Positions 34,992 to 42,901 of a stretch of DNA of 64,000 bases are shown piece after piece (the stretch's first letter is position 1; each line of letters starts with the position of its first letter). Below the pieces are notes generated by a model, which searched no databases, was not told the origin of the DNA, and worked only from the letters and a program-made list of their open reading frames with translations. The position numbers were made by a program, and so were the translations under genes. Source of the DNA: Nonomuraea soli (GTDB lineage Bacteria; Actinomycetota; Actinomycetes; Streptosporangiales; Streptosporangiaceae); the NCBI RefSeq assembly GCF_013761175.1, contig NZ_JACDUR010000004.1, positions 186,001 to 250,000 of the forward strand, given 5' to 3'.

Positions 34992-35831
34992 GTGCCGCGA
35001 CGACCGTCCGCTCTGCTGCTCGGCCTCTGCCTGGTCACAGCGTGTGGAAGCGCGCCTGCGGTCCAAGGGACCTCGGTGGTCGACACGCCCTCCCAAGGGA
35101 CCTCGGCTGACCCGCTCTCACCGGGAAGGGCCGACACCGTCGCCGCCGAAGCCGCCTTCGGCCTGCTCGGACAGCTCGACAAGGCCTGGCGCGCGCTCGA
35201 CTGCGCCGCCGTCGAGCACTTCACCACCTGGGCCGAGAACGTGCTGGGCGGCCGTGCCTGCGAGGCCGCCCGGAAGGACCGCCCGGCATCCCCGCCCGGC
35301 CGCCCGCCCTCCTCGGACTCCTCGCCGCCCGACCTGGGGGAGTACTCCGCGCCCGAGTTCTTCCTGCCCGCCGAGGACGACTGGTTCGCCGCCATCGCCA
35401 CGAAGCCGTCGCCCGCCTACTTCGTCTTCGTCCGCGAGGACGACGACTGGCGCCTGGCCGCGGGGCCGATCCCGCTCGTCGACGAGGTGCCGTCGCTCGC
35501 CTCCGACGTCACTCCCGCCCCGGAGACCGCGGTCAAGGCCCGCCTCGTCCCCCAGCGGCACGTCACCTACCTCACCGACCCGGCGGGCGTCAGCGGCGTG
35601 CGCTTCCCCTCGGGTGACCCGGTCAGAGACCTGTTCTCCTCGACCACCAAGAAGCAGGCCGACGTGAAGCTCGTCCCCGGGCCCACCCGGGCCCTGGCCC
35701 TGGCCGACGGCGCGATGCTCGTCTTCCACGCGCTGGAGATCGACGCGTCGGACTACGCCGTCCTGGCCACCAGGATCACTCCCGGCAACAAGCTGTCGAC
35801 CGTCGCCATCCGCCAGACCTCCGTGGGCTGA
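34992..35831 (+). CDS. Secreted lipoprotein of unknown function
   Basis: A 279-residue protein with a lipoprotein signal peptide: MPRRPSALLLGLCLVTACGS contains the lipobox LVTAC, so Cys18 should be lipidated and the protein anchored outside the membrane. A low-complexity Ser/Pro/Asp linker (residues ~95-120) divides it. No catalytic motif is recognised. A 14-bp direct repeat (35063 and 35093) encodes a repeated QGTS in the linker after the lipobox. The GTG start follows GGGAG. It lies between gtrA and purK and may serve the cell envelope. Confidence 0.75.
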   Translation: MPRRPSALLLGLCLVTACGSAPAVQGTSVVDTPSQGTSADPLSPGRADTVAAEAAFGLLGQLDKAWRALDCAAVEHFTTWAENVLGGRACEAARKDRPASPPGRPPSSDSSPPDLGEYSAPEFFLPAEDDWFAAIATKPSPAYFVFVREDDDWRLAAGPIPLVDEVPSLASDVTPAPETAVKARLVPQRHVTYLTDPAGVSGVRFPSGDPVRDLFSSTTKKQADVKLVPGPTRALALADGAMLVFHALEIDASDYAVLATRITPGNKLSTVAIRQTSVG

Positions 35832-35958
35832 GCTGTACTGCTGGGCCAGAGCGTGGAACGCGCAGGTTCCCAGGTACGGCGGGCACACCGCCTGGCCTGC
35901 CGTGGGCAGGGCGCACGCGGCCCGATCGACGCCGGCGCCCTTGGTAAGCTCAGGACAC

Positions 35959-37092
35959 GTGAGCACCCCAGTAGTCGGCATCGTCGGCGCAGGCCAGCTG
36001 GCCAGGATGACCCAACCACCGGCGATCGCACTCGGCGTCGAGCTGCGCGTGCTGGCCAACTCCCACGACGAGGGCGCCGCCAAGGTGATCGTCGACACCC
36101 GGATCGGCGACTACAGGGCGCTGGCCGACCTCCAGGAGTTCGCCAAGGGCTGCGACGCGATCACCTTCGACCACGAGCACGTCCCCACCGACCACATCAG
36201 GGCGCTGGTGGCCGAGGGGGTCAACGTGCATCCGGGCGCCGACGCCCTGGTGCACGCCCAGGACAAGGCGGTGATGCGCGAGCGCCTGACCGCGATCGGC
36301 GCGCCCTGCCCGGCCTGGAGCCGTGTCACGACCGTCGACGACGTCGAGCGTTTCGCGCAGGAGCACGGCTGGCCGGTGGTGCTCAAGGCGGTGCGCGGCG
36401 GTTACGACGGCCGCGGGGTCTGGGTGGTGCGCTCGGCCAAGGAGGCGCGCGAGACCGTCGCCACCGGCGTCGAGCTGATGGCCGAGGCGTTCGTGCCGTT
36501 CCAGCGTGAGCTCGCGGTGCTGGTCGCCCGCTCGCCCCACGGCCAGGGGGTGAGCTATCCGGTGGTGGAGACCGTCCAGGAGGACGGCATCTGCGTCGAG
36601 GTCATCGCGCCCGCCCCGGCGATCGATCCCGAGGACGCCGCGCAGGCGCAGCGCATCGCGCTGAAGATCGCCAACGAGCTCGGCGTGACCGGGCTGCTGG
36701 CCGTCGAGATGTTCGAGACCGAGCACGGCCTGGTCGTCAACGAGCTGGCCATGAGGCCGCACAACTCCGGCCACTGGACCATCGAGGGCGCCCGCACCTC
36801 CCAGTTCGAGCAGCACCTGCGTGCCGTACTGGACCTGCCGCTGGGCTCGCCGAAGCTGACCGCCAAGTGGGTCGTCATGGTCAACCTGCTGGGCGGCGAC
36901 GAGCCCGACATCTTCAAGCGCTACGAGCACGTGATGGCCCACGACCCTGGCGTCAAGGTGCACTTCTACGGCAAGGACGTACGGCCGGGCAGGAAGATCG
37001 GCCACGTCACCGCACTCGGCGACGACCTCGACACCGTCCGCGCCAAAGCCAGGCACGCGGCCGTCTACCTGACCTCTGGGGAGTACACATGA
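35959..37092 (+). CDS. purK: N5-carboxyaminoimidazole ribonucleotide synthase
   Basis: A 377-residue ATP-grasp enzyme of purine synthesis, converting AIR, bicarbonate and ATP to N5-CAIR. VGIVGAGQLARM is the N-terminal signature; VLKAVRGGYDGRGVW and VNELAMRPHNSGHWTIEG are ATP-grasp and substrate motifs. GTG 35959 follows TAAGCT by 8 nt and lies within a short AGGA context. Its stop overlaps the purE start (ATGA). Confidence 0.95.
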   Translation: MSTPVVGIVGAGQLARMTQPPAIALGVELRVLANSHDEGAAKVIVDTRIGDYRALADLQEFAKGCDAITFDHEHVPTDHIRALVAEGVNVHPGADALVHAQDKAVMRERLTAIGAPCPAWSRVTTVDDVERFAQEHGWPVVLKAVRGGYDGRGVWVVRSAKEARETVATGVELMAEAFVPFQRELAVLVARSPHGQGVSYPVVETVQEDGICVEVIAPAPAIDPEDAAQAQRIALKIANELGVTGLLAVEMFETEHGLVVNELAMRPHNSGHWTIEGARTSQFEQHLRAVLDLPLGSPKLTAKWVVMVNLLGGDEPDIFKRYEHVMAHDPGVKVHFYGKDVRPGRKIGHVTALGDDLDTVRAKARHAAVYLTSGEYT

Positions 37093-37589
37093 TCGGTATC
37101 GTCATGGGCAGCGACTCCGACTGGCCGGTCATGAAGCTGGCGGCCGAGGCGGTGGCCGAGTTCGGCCTGCCGTTCGAGGCCGACGTGGTCTCGGCGCACC
37201 GCATGCCCGCCGAGATGATCGAGTACGGCAGGCAGGCCGCCTCCCGCGGCGTCAAGGTGATCATCGCGGGCGCCGGTGGAGCCGCGCACCTGCCCGGCAT
37301 GCTCGCCAGCGTGACGCCGCTGCCGGTCATCGGCGTCCCCGTCCCGCTGAAGTACCTCGACGGCATGGACTCCCTGATGTCGATCGTCCAGATGCCCGCC
37401 GGGGTGCCGGTGGCGACGATGGCGATCGGGGGCGCCAGGAACGCGGGTCTGCTGGCCGTACGCATCCTGGCCGCCACCGACGAGGCTCTGCGCGAGCGCG
37501 TCGTCGAGTTCCAGGACGACCTGCGCCGTCAGGCCTATGCCAAGGGTGACAAGCTTCGCGAAGAGGCGGCCAAACTGACACTCGGCTGA
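37089..37589 (+). CDS. purE: N5-CAIR mutase
   Basis: A 166-residue class I PurE, which rearranges N5-CAIR to CAIR. MGSDSDWPVM, SAHRMP and AGAGGAAHLPGM are the conserved active-site motifs. It is translationally coupled to purK through ATGA at 37089, forming the standard purKE pair. Confidence 0.96.
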   Translation: MIGIVMGSDSDWPVMKLAAEAVAEFGLPFEADVVSAHRMPAEMIEYGRQAASRGVKVIIAGAGGAAHLPGMLASVTPLPVIGVPVPLKYLDGMDSLMSIVQMPAGVPVATMAIGGARNAGLLAVRILAATDEALRERVVEFQDDLRRQAYAKGDKLREEAAKLTLG

Positions 37590-37617
37590 CGAGGTCCTGC
37601 TTCACTACGCTCAGCGC

Positions 37618-38517
37618 GTGGACGTAGAGAAGCAGCACGCCGAGCGGGTGCGCAGGGCCGATCCGCTCGTCGCCGTCCCTGACACGCTTCCCGCCCCCGG
37701 TCCGGGTGAGCAGCTGGTCAAGGTGAAGGGCGCCGTGGGCGTGGCCGCGGTCAGCCGTACCGACCCCGGGTCGCTCAACGCGGCCTGGGGGCCTCTCGTC
37801 AAGTACACGCTCCAGCCCAGGGTCGCCACGGCCGAGGCATTCGGCGACCTGCTCGCCAAATGGCAGGCGGGGATCAGCGCGAGAGGCGACGACCACGCGC
37901 TGTCGGTCACCTGGCCCTCCCGCGACACCTCCACCGTCCTGGCGCTGGCCAGGCGCGGGTTCGCGCCGACGTCCGTCATCGCCGTCCGTACGGCCGGGCG
38001 TGCGCCGGGACGGCCCACCCCTCTCGCCGACGGTTACGGCGTACGCCGGGCGGTGCCGTCCGACCTGGAACGAATGAGCGTCCTGTACGAACAGCTCGTC
38101 GCCTACGAAGCCCAGTTCGGCTGGTTGCGGCTGCGGCCCTCCACGGCCAGGGGACTGCGCGGGCACCTGGGCGAGCTGCTGAACGCCGGCGAGTCGTGGT
38201 GCTGGGTGGCCGAGCGCGGCGGGCACGTCGCCGGGATGATGACCGTCGAGCCGCCCTCCGCCGCGGACTGGATCGCCTCGCTCACCACCGCGTCACCCGT
38301 CGCCTACCTGGGCCTGGCCTTCCTCGACCCGGCGCTGCGGGGTGTCGGCGTGGCCGACGCGATGGCCGCCAGGGTGGGCGCGCATCTTGACGCCGCGGGG
38401 GTGGGCGCGACGCTGCTGCACTACCAGGTGGCCAATCCGATGTCGGGCCCGTTCTGGGCGCGCCAGGGATACCGGCCCCTGCTGACGACGTGGGGCAAAC
38501 ACCTGGCCGCCGGGTAG
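37618..38517 (+). CDS. GNAT-family N-acetyltransferase
   Basis: A 299-residue protein. The C-terminal half (~140-295) is a GNAT domain: VRRAVPSDLERMSVLYEQLV starts it, and LAFLDPALRGVGVADAMAAR is the acetyl-CoA-binding motif, though the pyrophosphate loop is diverged. The N-terminal half is unassigned. GTG 37618 lies 6 nt after TACGCT, fitting a leaderless start, so it is probably transcribed separately from purKE. The substrate is unknown. Confidence 0.78.
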   Translation: MDVEKQHAERVRRADPLVAVPDTLPAPGPGEQLVKVKGAVGVAAVSRTDPGSLNAAWGPLVKYTLQPRVATAEAFGDLLAKWQAGISARGDDHALSVTWPSRDTSTVLALARRGFAPTSVIAVRTAGRAPGRPTPLADGYGVRRAVPSDLERMSVLYEQLVAYEAQFGWLRLRPSTARGLRGHLGELLNAGESWCWVAERGGHVAGMMTVEPPSAADWIASLTTASPVAYLGLAFLDPALRGVGVADAMAARVGAHLDAAGVGATLLHYQVANPMSGPFWARQGYRPLLTTWGKHLAAG

Positions 38518-38566
38518 GGTTCCCCGCTTCGTCAGCGAGATGACGGAGGCCCGGTCGAGGGGTGAA

Positions 38567-38581
38567 CCTTCGCGCCGAAGG
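38567..38581. terminator. Small hairpin at the end of the UDP-glucose dehydrogenase gene
   Basis: CCTTCG-CGC-CGAAGG forms a 6-bp stem immediately beyond the stop codon, in the 64-bp gap between convergent genes. Confidence 0.4.
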
Positions 38582-39895
38582 CTAGGGCCGGCCCAGGGCG
38601 CGGTAGTGCCAGCCGGCGGCGCGCCAGCGGGCCGGGTCGAGGGCGTTGCGGCCGTCGACGATCTTCCGCGTCGCCACCACCGCCCCGAGCTCCTCCGGGT
38701 CGAGCTGCACGAACTCGTTCCACTCGGTCAGCAGCAGCACCACGTTCGCCCCGCGCGCCGCCTCGGCCGCGGAGGTCGCGTAGCTCAGCTCGGGATGCGC
38801 CTTGCGCGCGTTGTCGAGCGCGATCGGGTCGTAGACGGACACGAGCCCGCCCTGCTGCCCGATCGTCGCCGCCACGTCGAGCGCCGGGGAGTCGCGGATG
38901 TCGTCGGAGTTCGGCTTGAACGCCGCGCCCAGCACACCCACCGTGCACCCGTGGAACGACCCGCCCGCCAGCTCGCGGGCCAGGTCGACCATGCGCGCCC
39001 GCCGCCGCATGTTGATCGCGTCGACCTCGCGCAGGAACGTCAGCGCCTGGTCGGCGCCCAGCTCGCCCGCGCGCGCCATGAAGGCCCTGATGTCCTTGGG
39101 CAGGCACCCGCCGCCGAACCCGAGCCCGGCGTTGAGGAAGCGCCCGCCGATCCTGTCGTCGTAGGACAGTGCCGTGGCCAGCTGCTGCACGTCGGCATGC
39201 GCCGCCTCGCACACCTCGGCCATGGCGTTGATGAAGGAGATCTTGGTCGCCAGGAAGGCGTTGGCGGCGGACTTGACCAGCTCGGCGGTGGCGAAGTCGG
39301 TCACCACCATCGGCACCTCGCCGAGCGGCCGGTAGACCTCGCGCAGGGTCTGCTCCGCCTTCTGCGACCGTACGCCGATCACGATCCGGTCCGGCTCGAG
39401 GGTGTCCTGTACGGCGAAGCCCTCGCGCAGGAACTCGGGGTTCCACGCCAGCTCCGCACCCGCGCCCGCCGGGGCGAGCCGCTGGATCTTGGCCGCCAGC
39501 CGCTCGGCCGTACCCACGGGCACGGTCGACTTGCCCACCACGAGGCACTCGCGGCCGAGATGCGGCGCCAGCGCCTCGACGGCGTCGTCGAGCTGGGAGA
39601 CGTCGGCGGCGTACTCGCCCTTCTTCTGCGGCGTCCCGAGGCACATGAAGTGCACGTCGCCGAAGGCGGCGACCTCTTCGTAGGACGTCGTGAAGCGCAA
39701 CCGCCCGGACTCCAGCCCGCGGCGCAGGAGTGGTTCGAGGCCCTCCTCGTGGATCGGCAACTCGCCGTTCTGGAGGCGGCGGATCTTGTCGGCGTCGATG
39801 TCGAGGCCGAGGACCTCGAAGCCGAGATCCGCCATGCACGCCGCGTGGGTGATCCCTAGGTATCCGGTTCCGATCACCGTCAGGCGAATTGGCAC
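38582..39895 (-). CDS. UDP-glucose/GDP-mannose dehydrogenase family protein
   Basis: A 437-residue nucleotide-sugar dehydrogenase, probably UDP-glucose 6-dehydrogenase making UDP-glucuronate. IGTGYLGITHA is the N-terminal NAD motif, GKSTVPVGTAERL and ELAWNPEFLREG are family blocks, and GFGGGCLPKD carries the catalytic Cys. GTG 39895 is preferred since GGGAG lies 8 nt upstream and MPIRLTVIGTGYLG is a normal N-terminus. It is divergent from the acyl-CoA dehydrogenase and may feed the envelope-polymer genes elsewhere in the window. Confidence 0.92.
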   Translation of the reverse strand: MPIRLTVIGTGYLGITHAACMADLGFEVLGLDIDADKIRRLQNGELPIHEEGLEPLLRRGLESGRLRFTTSYEEVAAFGDVHFMCLGTPQKKGEYAADVSQLDDAVEALAPHLGRECLVVGKSTVPVGTAERLAAKIQRLAPAGAGAELAWNPEFLREGFAVQDTLEPDRIVIGVRSQKAEQTLREVYRPLGEVPMVVTDFATAELVKSAANAFLATKISFINAMAEVCEAAHADVQQLATALSYDDRIGGRFLNAGLGFGGGCLPKDIRAFMARAGELGADQALTFLREVDAINMRRRARMVDLARELAGGSFHGCTVGVLGAAFKPNSDDIRDSPALDVAATIGQQGGLVSVYDPIALDNARKAHPELSYATSAAEAARGANVVLLLTEWNEFVQLDPEELGAVVATRKIVDGRNALDPARWRAAGWHYRALGRP

Positions 39896-40023
39896 GTGGA
39901 GGCTCCCTTCATCGGCACGCATGTTACCGGCCCCCCACCACTACCTACCTCTGTGCCTCCACTCTGAGGACACAAACCGTACCCGCTAGTAACAAGATGG
40001 TAGGACGTCCTAGTATTTGTCCC

Positions 40024-41181
40024 ATGTCTTTCTACGCGCCCACCGAAGAGCACGAGATGTTGCGCGAGACCGCCAGGGCCGTCGCCGACGAGAAGATCGC
40101 CCCCCGCGCCGCAGAGACCGACGAGACCGAGGAGTTCCCCTCCGACGTCTACAAGTCGCTGGTGGCGGCGGACCTGCACGCCGTCCACGTGCCTGAGGAG
40201 TACGGCGGCGCGGGTGCCGACGCGCTGGCCACGGTGATCGTCATCGAGGAGGTGGCCCGCGCCTGCGCGGCCTCGTCCCTCATCCCCGCCGTGAACAAGC
40301 TCGGCACCGTCCCCTTGATGCTCTCCGCCTCCGAAGAGCTCAAGCAGCGCTACCTGCCCCCGGTGGCCCGCGGCGAGGCGATGTTCTCCTACGCCCTGTC
40401 CGAAGCCGACGCGGGCTCGGACGCCGCGGCCATGAAGACCCGCGCCGAACTCGACGGCGACCACTACGTGCTCAACGGCACCAAGATGTGGATCACCAAC
40501 GCCGGCGTGTCCGACTACTACACCGTCATGGCCGTCACCGCGCCCGGCGAGGGCGCCAGGGGCATCTCCGCCTTCGTCGTCGAGAAGTCCGACGAAGGCG
40601 TCTCCTTCGGGCCCAAGGAGAAGAAGCTCGGCATCAAGGGCTCGCCGACGCGCCAGGTCATCCTGGAGAACGTCCGCATCCCCGCGACCCGCATGATCGG
40701 CGAACCGGGCACCGGCTTCAAGACCGCCCTGGCCACGCTTGACCACACCCGCATCACCATCGCCGCCCAGGCCCTCGGCATCGCCCAGGGGGCACTCGAC
40801 TACGCCCTCGGGTACGTCAAGGAGCGCAAGCAGTTCGGCAAGCCGATCGCCGACTTCCAGGGGCTGCAGTTCATGCTCGCGGACATGGCCATGAAGCTCG
40901 AGGCGGCCAGGCAGCTCACCTACCACGCGGCGGCCAAGTCCGAGCTCGCCATGCACGGACAGCCGCAGAAGGACCTCACCTTCCTGTCGAGCGCCGCCAA
41001 GTGCGCGGCCTCCGACGCGGCTATGGAGATCACCACGGATGCGGTGCAGTTGCTCGGCGGGTACGGGTACACGCGGGAGTTCCCGGTGGAGCGGATGATG
41101 CGTGATGCGAAGATCACGCAGATCTACGAGGGGACTAACCAGATCCAGCGGGTGGTCATGGCTCGCCAGCTGCTCAAGTAA
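40024..41181 (+). CDS. Acyl-CoA dehydrogenase (FadE25-like)
   Basis: A 385-residue FAD enzyme that introduces a trans-2 double bond into acyl-CoA. YALSEADAGSD and KMWITNAGVSD are the two acyl-CoA dehydrogenase signatures, and the catalytic Glu is in QIYEGTNQIQR. Mycobacteria keep the homologue fadE25 next to purE/purK, matching the order here. ATG 40024 lies 7 nt after TAGTAT, fitting a leaderless start. A T-rich stretch and paired hairpins follow the stop codon. Confidence 0.93.
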   Translation: MSFYAPTEEHEMLRETARAVADEKIAPRAAETDETEEFPSDVYKSLVAADLHAVHVPEEYGGAGADALATVIVIEEVARACAASSLIPAVNKLGTVPLMLSASEELKQRYLPPVARGEAMFSYALSEADAGSDAAAMKTRAELDGDHYVLNGTKMWITNAGVSDYYTVMAVTAPGEGARGISAFVVEKSDEGVSFGPKEKKLGIKGSPTRQVILENVRIPATRMIGEPGTGFKTALATLDHTRITIAAQALGIAQGALDYALGYVKERKQFGKPIADFQGLQFMLADMAMKLEAARQLTYHAAAKSELAMHGQPQKDLTFLSSAAKCAASDAAMEITTDAVQLLGGYGYTREFPVERMMRDAKITQIYEGTNQIQRVVMARQLLK

Positions 41182-41384
41182 TCCCTCTTTTCTTTTTCGG
41201 TGGACGGCGAGGTCCCTCGCTGCGCTCGGGGCTGTGACAGTGGGGCTTCGCCCCACACCCCGGCGAGGGCGAACCCTCGCGCTCCCCGCGTGGTTGCTGT
41301 CTTCGGGTGCCGCCCGGTCTCGGCTGGGCGGGCCGAAGACGGCCGCGATGGGGCTGCCTGGCACGAGCCGACGGGGTGTTCACG
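41182..41384. repeat. Back-to-back extragenic hairpins after the acyl-CoA dehydrogenase
   Basis: After a T-rich tract (TCTTTTCTTTTTC) come GTGGGGC-TTC-GCCCCAC (41240-41256) and GCGAGGG-CGAA-CCCTCGC (41263-41280), both perfect 7-bp stems with tight loops. They can terminate the acyl-CoA dehydrogenase and resemble repetitive extragenic palindromes. Nothing else coding is evident in this stretch. Confidence 0.6.
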
Positions 41385-41804
41385 ATGCCCAAGAGTGATG
41401 ACGGCGAGTTCCTCGACGTCATCCTCATGCACCGGGATGGACCCACATGTTCGGCCTCGGCCGTGATCCGCACCCCGGGGAAGCGCCGGATCTTTGAGCT
41501 CTACTTCGCAGGAGAGGTCGGTTCAGGGCTCGAGCCGCTGTATCTGCATTACGACGGAGAAATGCTGGGCGACATCCCCCCGCCGGCTCGTGAGGCCAGG
41601 CCCATGGTGGTCGGTGCCTCGGATCTACTACCGGATCGCCACTCCAGGGGAAGCGTCCTGACGAAGCTCTCAGCAGGCGCAGCACGTGTCGCCGCGCCAG
41701 GCCTCCCGGCCCTCCTTGGCGGCAACCCCGGCGATCACGAGCGCCGCCACCGGGTCGGCCCACCACCACCCGAACGCACTGTTGAGCGCCAGCCCCACCA
41801 GTAG
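41385..41804 (+). CDS. Hypothetical protein, doubtful
   Basis: An open frame of 139 codons from MPKSDDGEFLDVILMHRDG. Its first ~90 codons look protein-like (FELYFAGEVGSGLEPLYLHY, then DGEMLGDIPPP) and fill a gap that would otherwise be empty. The last 45 codons lie antisense to the metal-efflux gene and are likely non-authentic, so the gene may be truncated. No family is recognised and no good ribosome site is seen. Confidence 0.35.
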   Translation: MPKSDDGEFLDVILMHRDGPTCSASAVIRTPGKRRIFELYFAGEVGSGLEPLYLHYDGEMLGDIPPPAREARPMVVGASDLLPDRHSRGSVLTKLSAGAARVAAPGLPALLGGNPGDHERRHRVGPPPPERTVERQPHQ

Positions 41805-42296
41805 CACTCCCGAAAGGTACGTGCACAGCAGGGTCTGTCTGGAGTCGGCAACCGCTGACGCGGAGCCGAGCTCCCGACCCGTGCGGCGCTGGGCGCGTGA
41901 CAGCGAGGGCATGACCACGAGGCTGAGTGCGGCCAGGACCAGCCCCGCCGTCGAGTGCTCGGCCTGCCCGCCGCCCAGCAGGGCGCGCAGGGCGTCGAAG
42001 GTGACGTAGGCGGCCAGGGCGAAGAACGAGACGGCGATGACACGCAGGGCTGTGCGCTCGCGGCTCTCGTGGTCGGCGGTGGAGAACTGCCAGGCCACGG
42101 CGGTCGCGGAGGCGACCTCGACGATGGAGTCGAGGCCGAAGCCGATGAGTGCCGCCGAGGAGGCGGCGGTTCCGGCGGTGATGGCGACGATCGCTTCGAT
42201 CACGTTGTAGGTGATGGTGGCGCCGACGAGCCAGCGGATGCGGCGCTGGAGCACGGTGCGGCGGGCGGGGGAGGGGCCCAGGGGGAGGGTGCTCAT
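41670..42296 (-). CDS. Cation-efflux (CDF-like) membrane protein
   Basis: A 208-residue membrane protein with about six hydrophobic segments and CDF-type features: SSAALIGFGLDSIVEVASA in helix 2 carries the Asp of the metal site, and ADSRQTLLCTYLSGVLLVGL and WWADPVAALVIAGVAAKEG match helices 5-6. It lacks the cytoplasmic C-terminal domain of full CDF exporters and ends in a Cys-rich DTCCAC tail that could bind soft metals. Its ATG overlaps the stop of the small repeat ORF (TGATG), so it is co-translated downstream of arsR. Export of Zn, Cd or Pb is inferred. Confidence 0.85.
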   Translation of the reverse strand: MSTLPLGPSPARRTVLQRRIRWLVGATITYNVIEAIVAITAGTAASSAALIGFGLDSIVEVASATAVAWQFSTADHESRERTALRVIAVSFFALAAYVTFDALRALLGGGQAEHSTAGLVLAALSLVVMPSLSRAQRRTGRELGSASAVADSRQTLLCTYLSGVLLVGLALNSAFGWWWADPVAALVIAGVAAKEGREAWRGDTCCAC

Positions 42297-42505
42297 CAGC
42301 GGGTCCCCAGCGGGCTGCGCAGGGGAAGGGCGACCGTCTGCGGTCCGCGCCCGGGAGGGTGACCGTCAGTGGGCGTGCTGGCATGGGGAGTGTCACGGGG
42401 CCTGCGTGGCGTGGTGACCGTCAGTGGGCCGTGCCGCTGGAGGGTGGCCGGCAGGGGATCTGCTGCCGTGGCGACCGTCACGGGACCTCTCGGCAGGGTG
42501 ATCAT
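42296..42505 (-). CDS. Small repeat-derived ORF between arsR and efflux gene
   Basis: A 69-codon frame joined to both neighbours by TGATG overlaps (arsR stop/ATG at 42503-42507; its stop/efflux ATG at 42294-42298). The peptide is Pro/Thr/Arg-rich with repeated GPVTVAT, GPLTVTT and GPQTVAL, echoing GHTVTL at the end of ArsR. It is built from degenerate ~28-bp DNA repeats. It may encode a peptide or merely serve as a translated bridge keeping ribosomes coupled to the efflux gene. No homologue is recognised. Confidence 0.5.
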   Translation of the reverse strand: MITLPRGPVTVATAADPLPATLQRHGPLTVTTPRRPRDTPHASTPTDGHPPGRGPQTVALPLRSPLGTR

Positions 42506-42553
42506 CAGGGCGCCGGGCGCAGCGTGACCGTGTGGCCGGTGGCTGAGAGCAGG
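42332..42553. repeat. Degenerate ~28-bp tandem repeat array
   Basis: GACCGT recurs at 42332, 42361, 42416, 42473 and 42526, i.e. steps of 29, 55, 57 and 53 bp, with weaker units at about 42392, 42447 and 42500 filling the doubled gaps. The best-kept core is GACCGTCAGTGGG (42361 and 42416). The array starts inside the 3' end of arsR and runs almost to the efflux gene. Confidence 0.65.
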
Positions 42554-42855
42554 TGTTCGGCCGAGGCGAGCAGGTCCATGAGCTCCGGGCGCGTCAGCGC
42601 GTAGAACGACTGCCGCCCCTCGGCCCGGTAGTCGACCAGCCCGCAGTCGCGCAGGCACGCCAGGTGCTTGGAGACCGTCGACTGGGCCAGGCCGAGCTCT
42701 GTGGTGAGATCGACGACACGGGCCTCTCCGCGCGCCAGGCGCCGCACGATGCGTAGCCGCGTCTCGTCGGACAGCGAGTGGAACAGGGCCGCGGCGGGTG
42801 AGACTCCTGCCGCGATGTCGGCGGAGACGCATCTGCCCGCATCATTGATCGCCAT
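42505..42855 (-). CDS. ArsR/SmtB-family metal-sensing repressor (CmtR-like)
   Basis: A 116-residue winged-helix repressor. The recognition region reads LAQSTVSKHLACLRDCGLVD; two cysteines four apart (CLRDC) are the helix ligands used by CmtR-type Cd/Pb sensors, and a further Cys9 lies near the N-terminus. DYRAEGRQSFYAL is the wing. The TATCAT hexamer 6 nt before ATG 42855 suggests a leaderless message, and a dyad ATCGCC/GGCGAT spans the start codon. It is the first gene of an operon with the efflux protein, which it presumably derepresses when metal binds. Confidence 0.9.
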   Translation of the reverse strand: MAINDAGRCVSADIAAGVSPAAALFHSLSDETRLRIVRRLARGEARVVDLTTELGLAQSTVSKHLACLRDCGLVDYRAEGRQSFYALTRPELMDLLASAEHLLSATGHTVTLRPAP

Positions 42856-42863
42856 GTGGCGAT
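42848..42863. promoter_or_regulatory. Dyad over the arsR start codon
   Basis: ATCGCC (42848-42853) and GGCGAT (42858-42863) flank ATGT, placing an inverted repeat directly over the predicted leaderless transcription start of arsR. It is a candidate autoregulatory operator. Confidence 0.45.
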
Positions 42864-42901
42864 GATAGCTGTGAAAGTGAATGAAAGGACAGACCCCCCG
42901 C

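Noticed and set aside
42332..42553. CRISPR array, because of ~28-bp periodicity
   Set aside because: Units are degenerate and variable in length, with no unique spacers between conserved repeats and no cas genes; it is a minisatellite.
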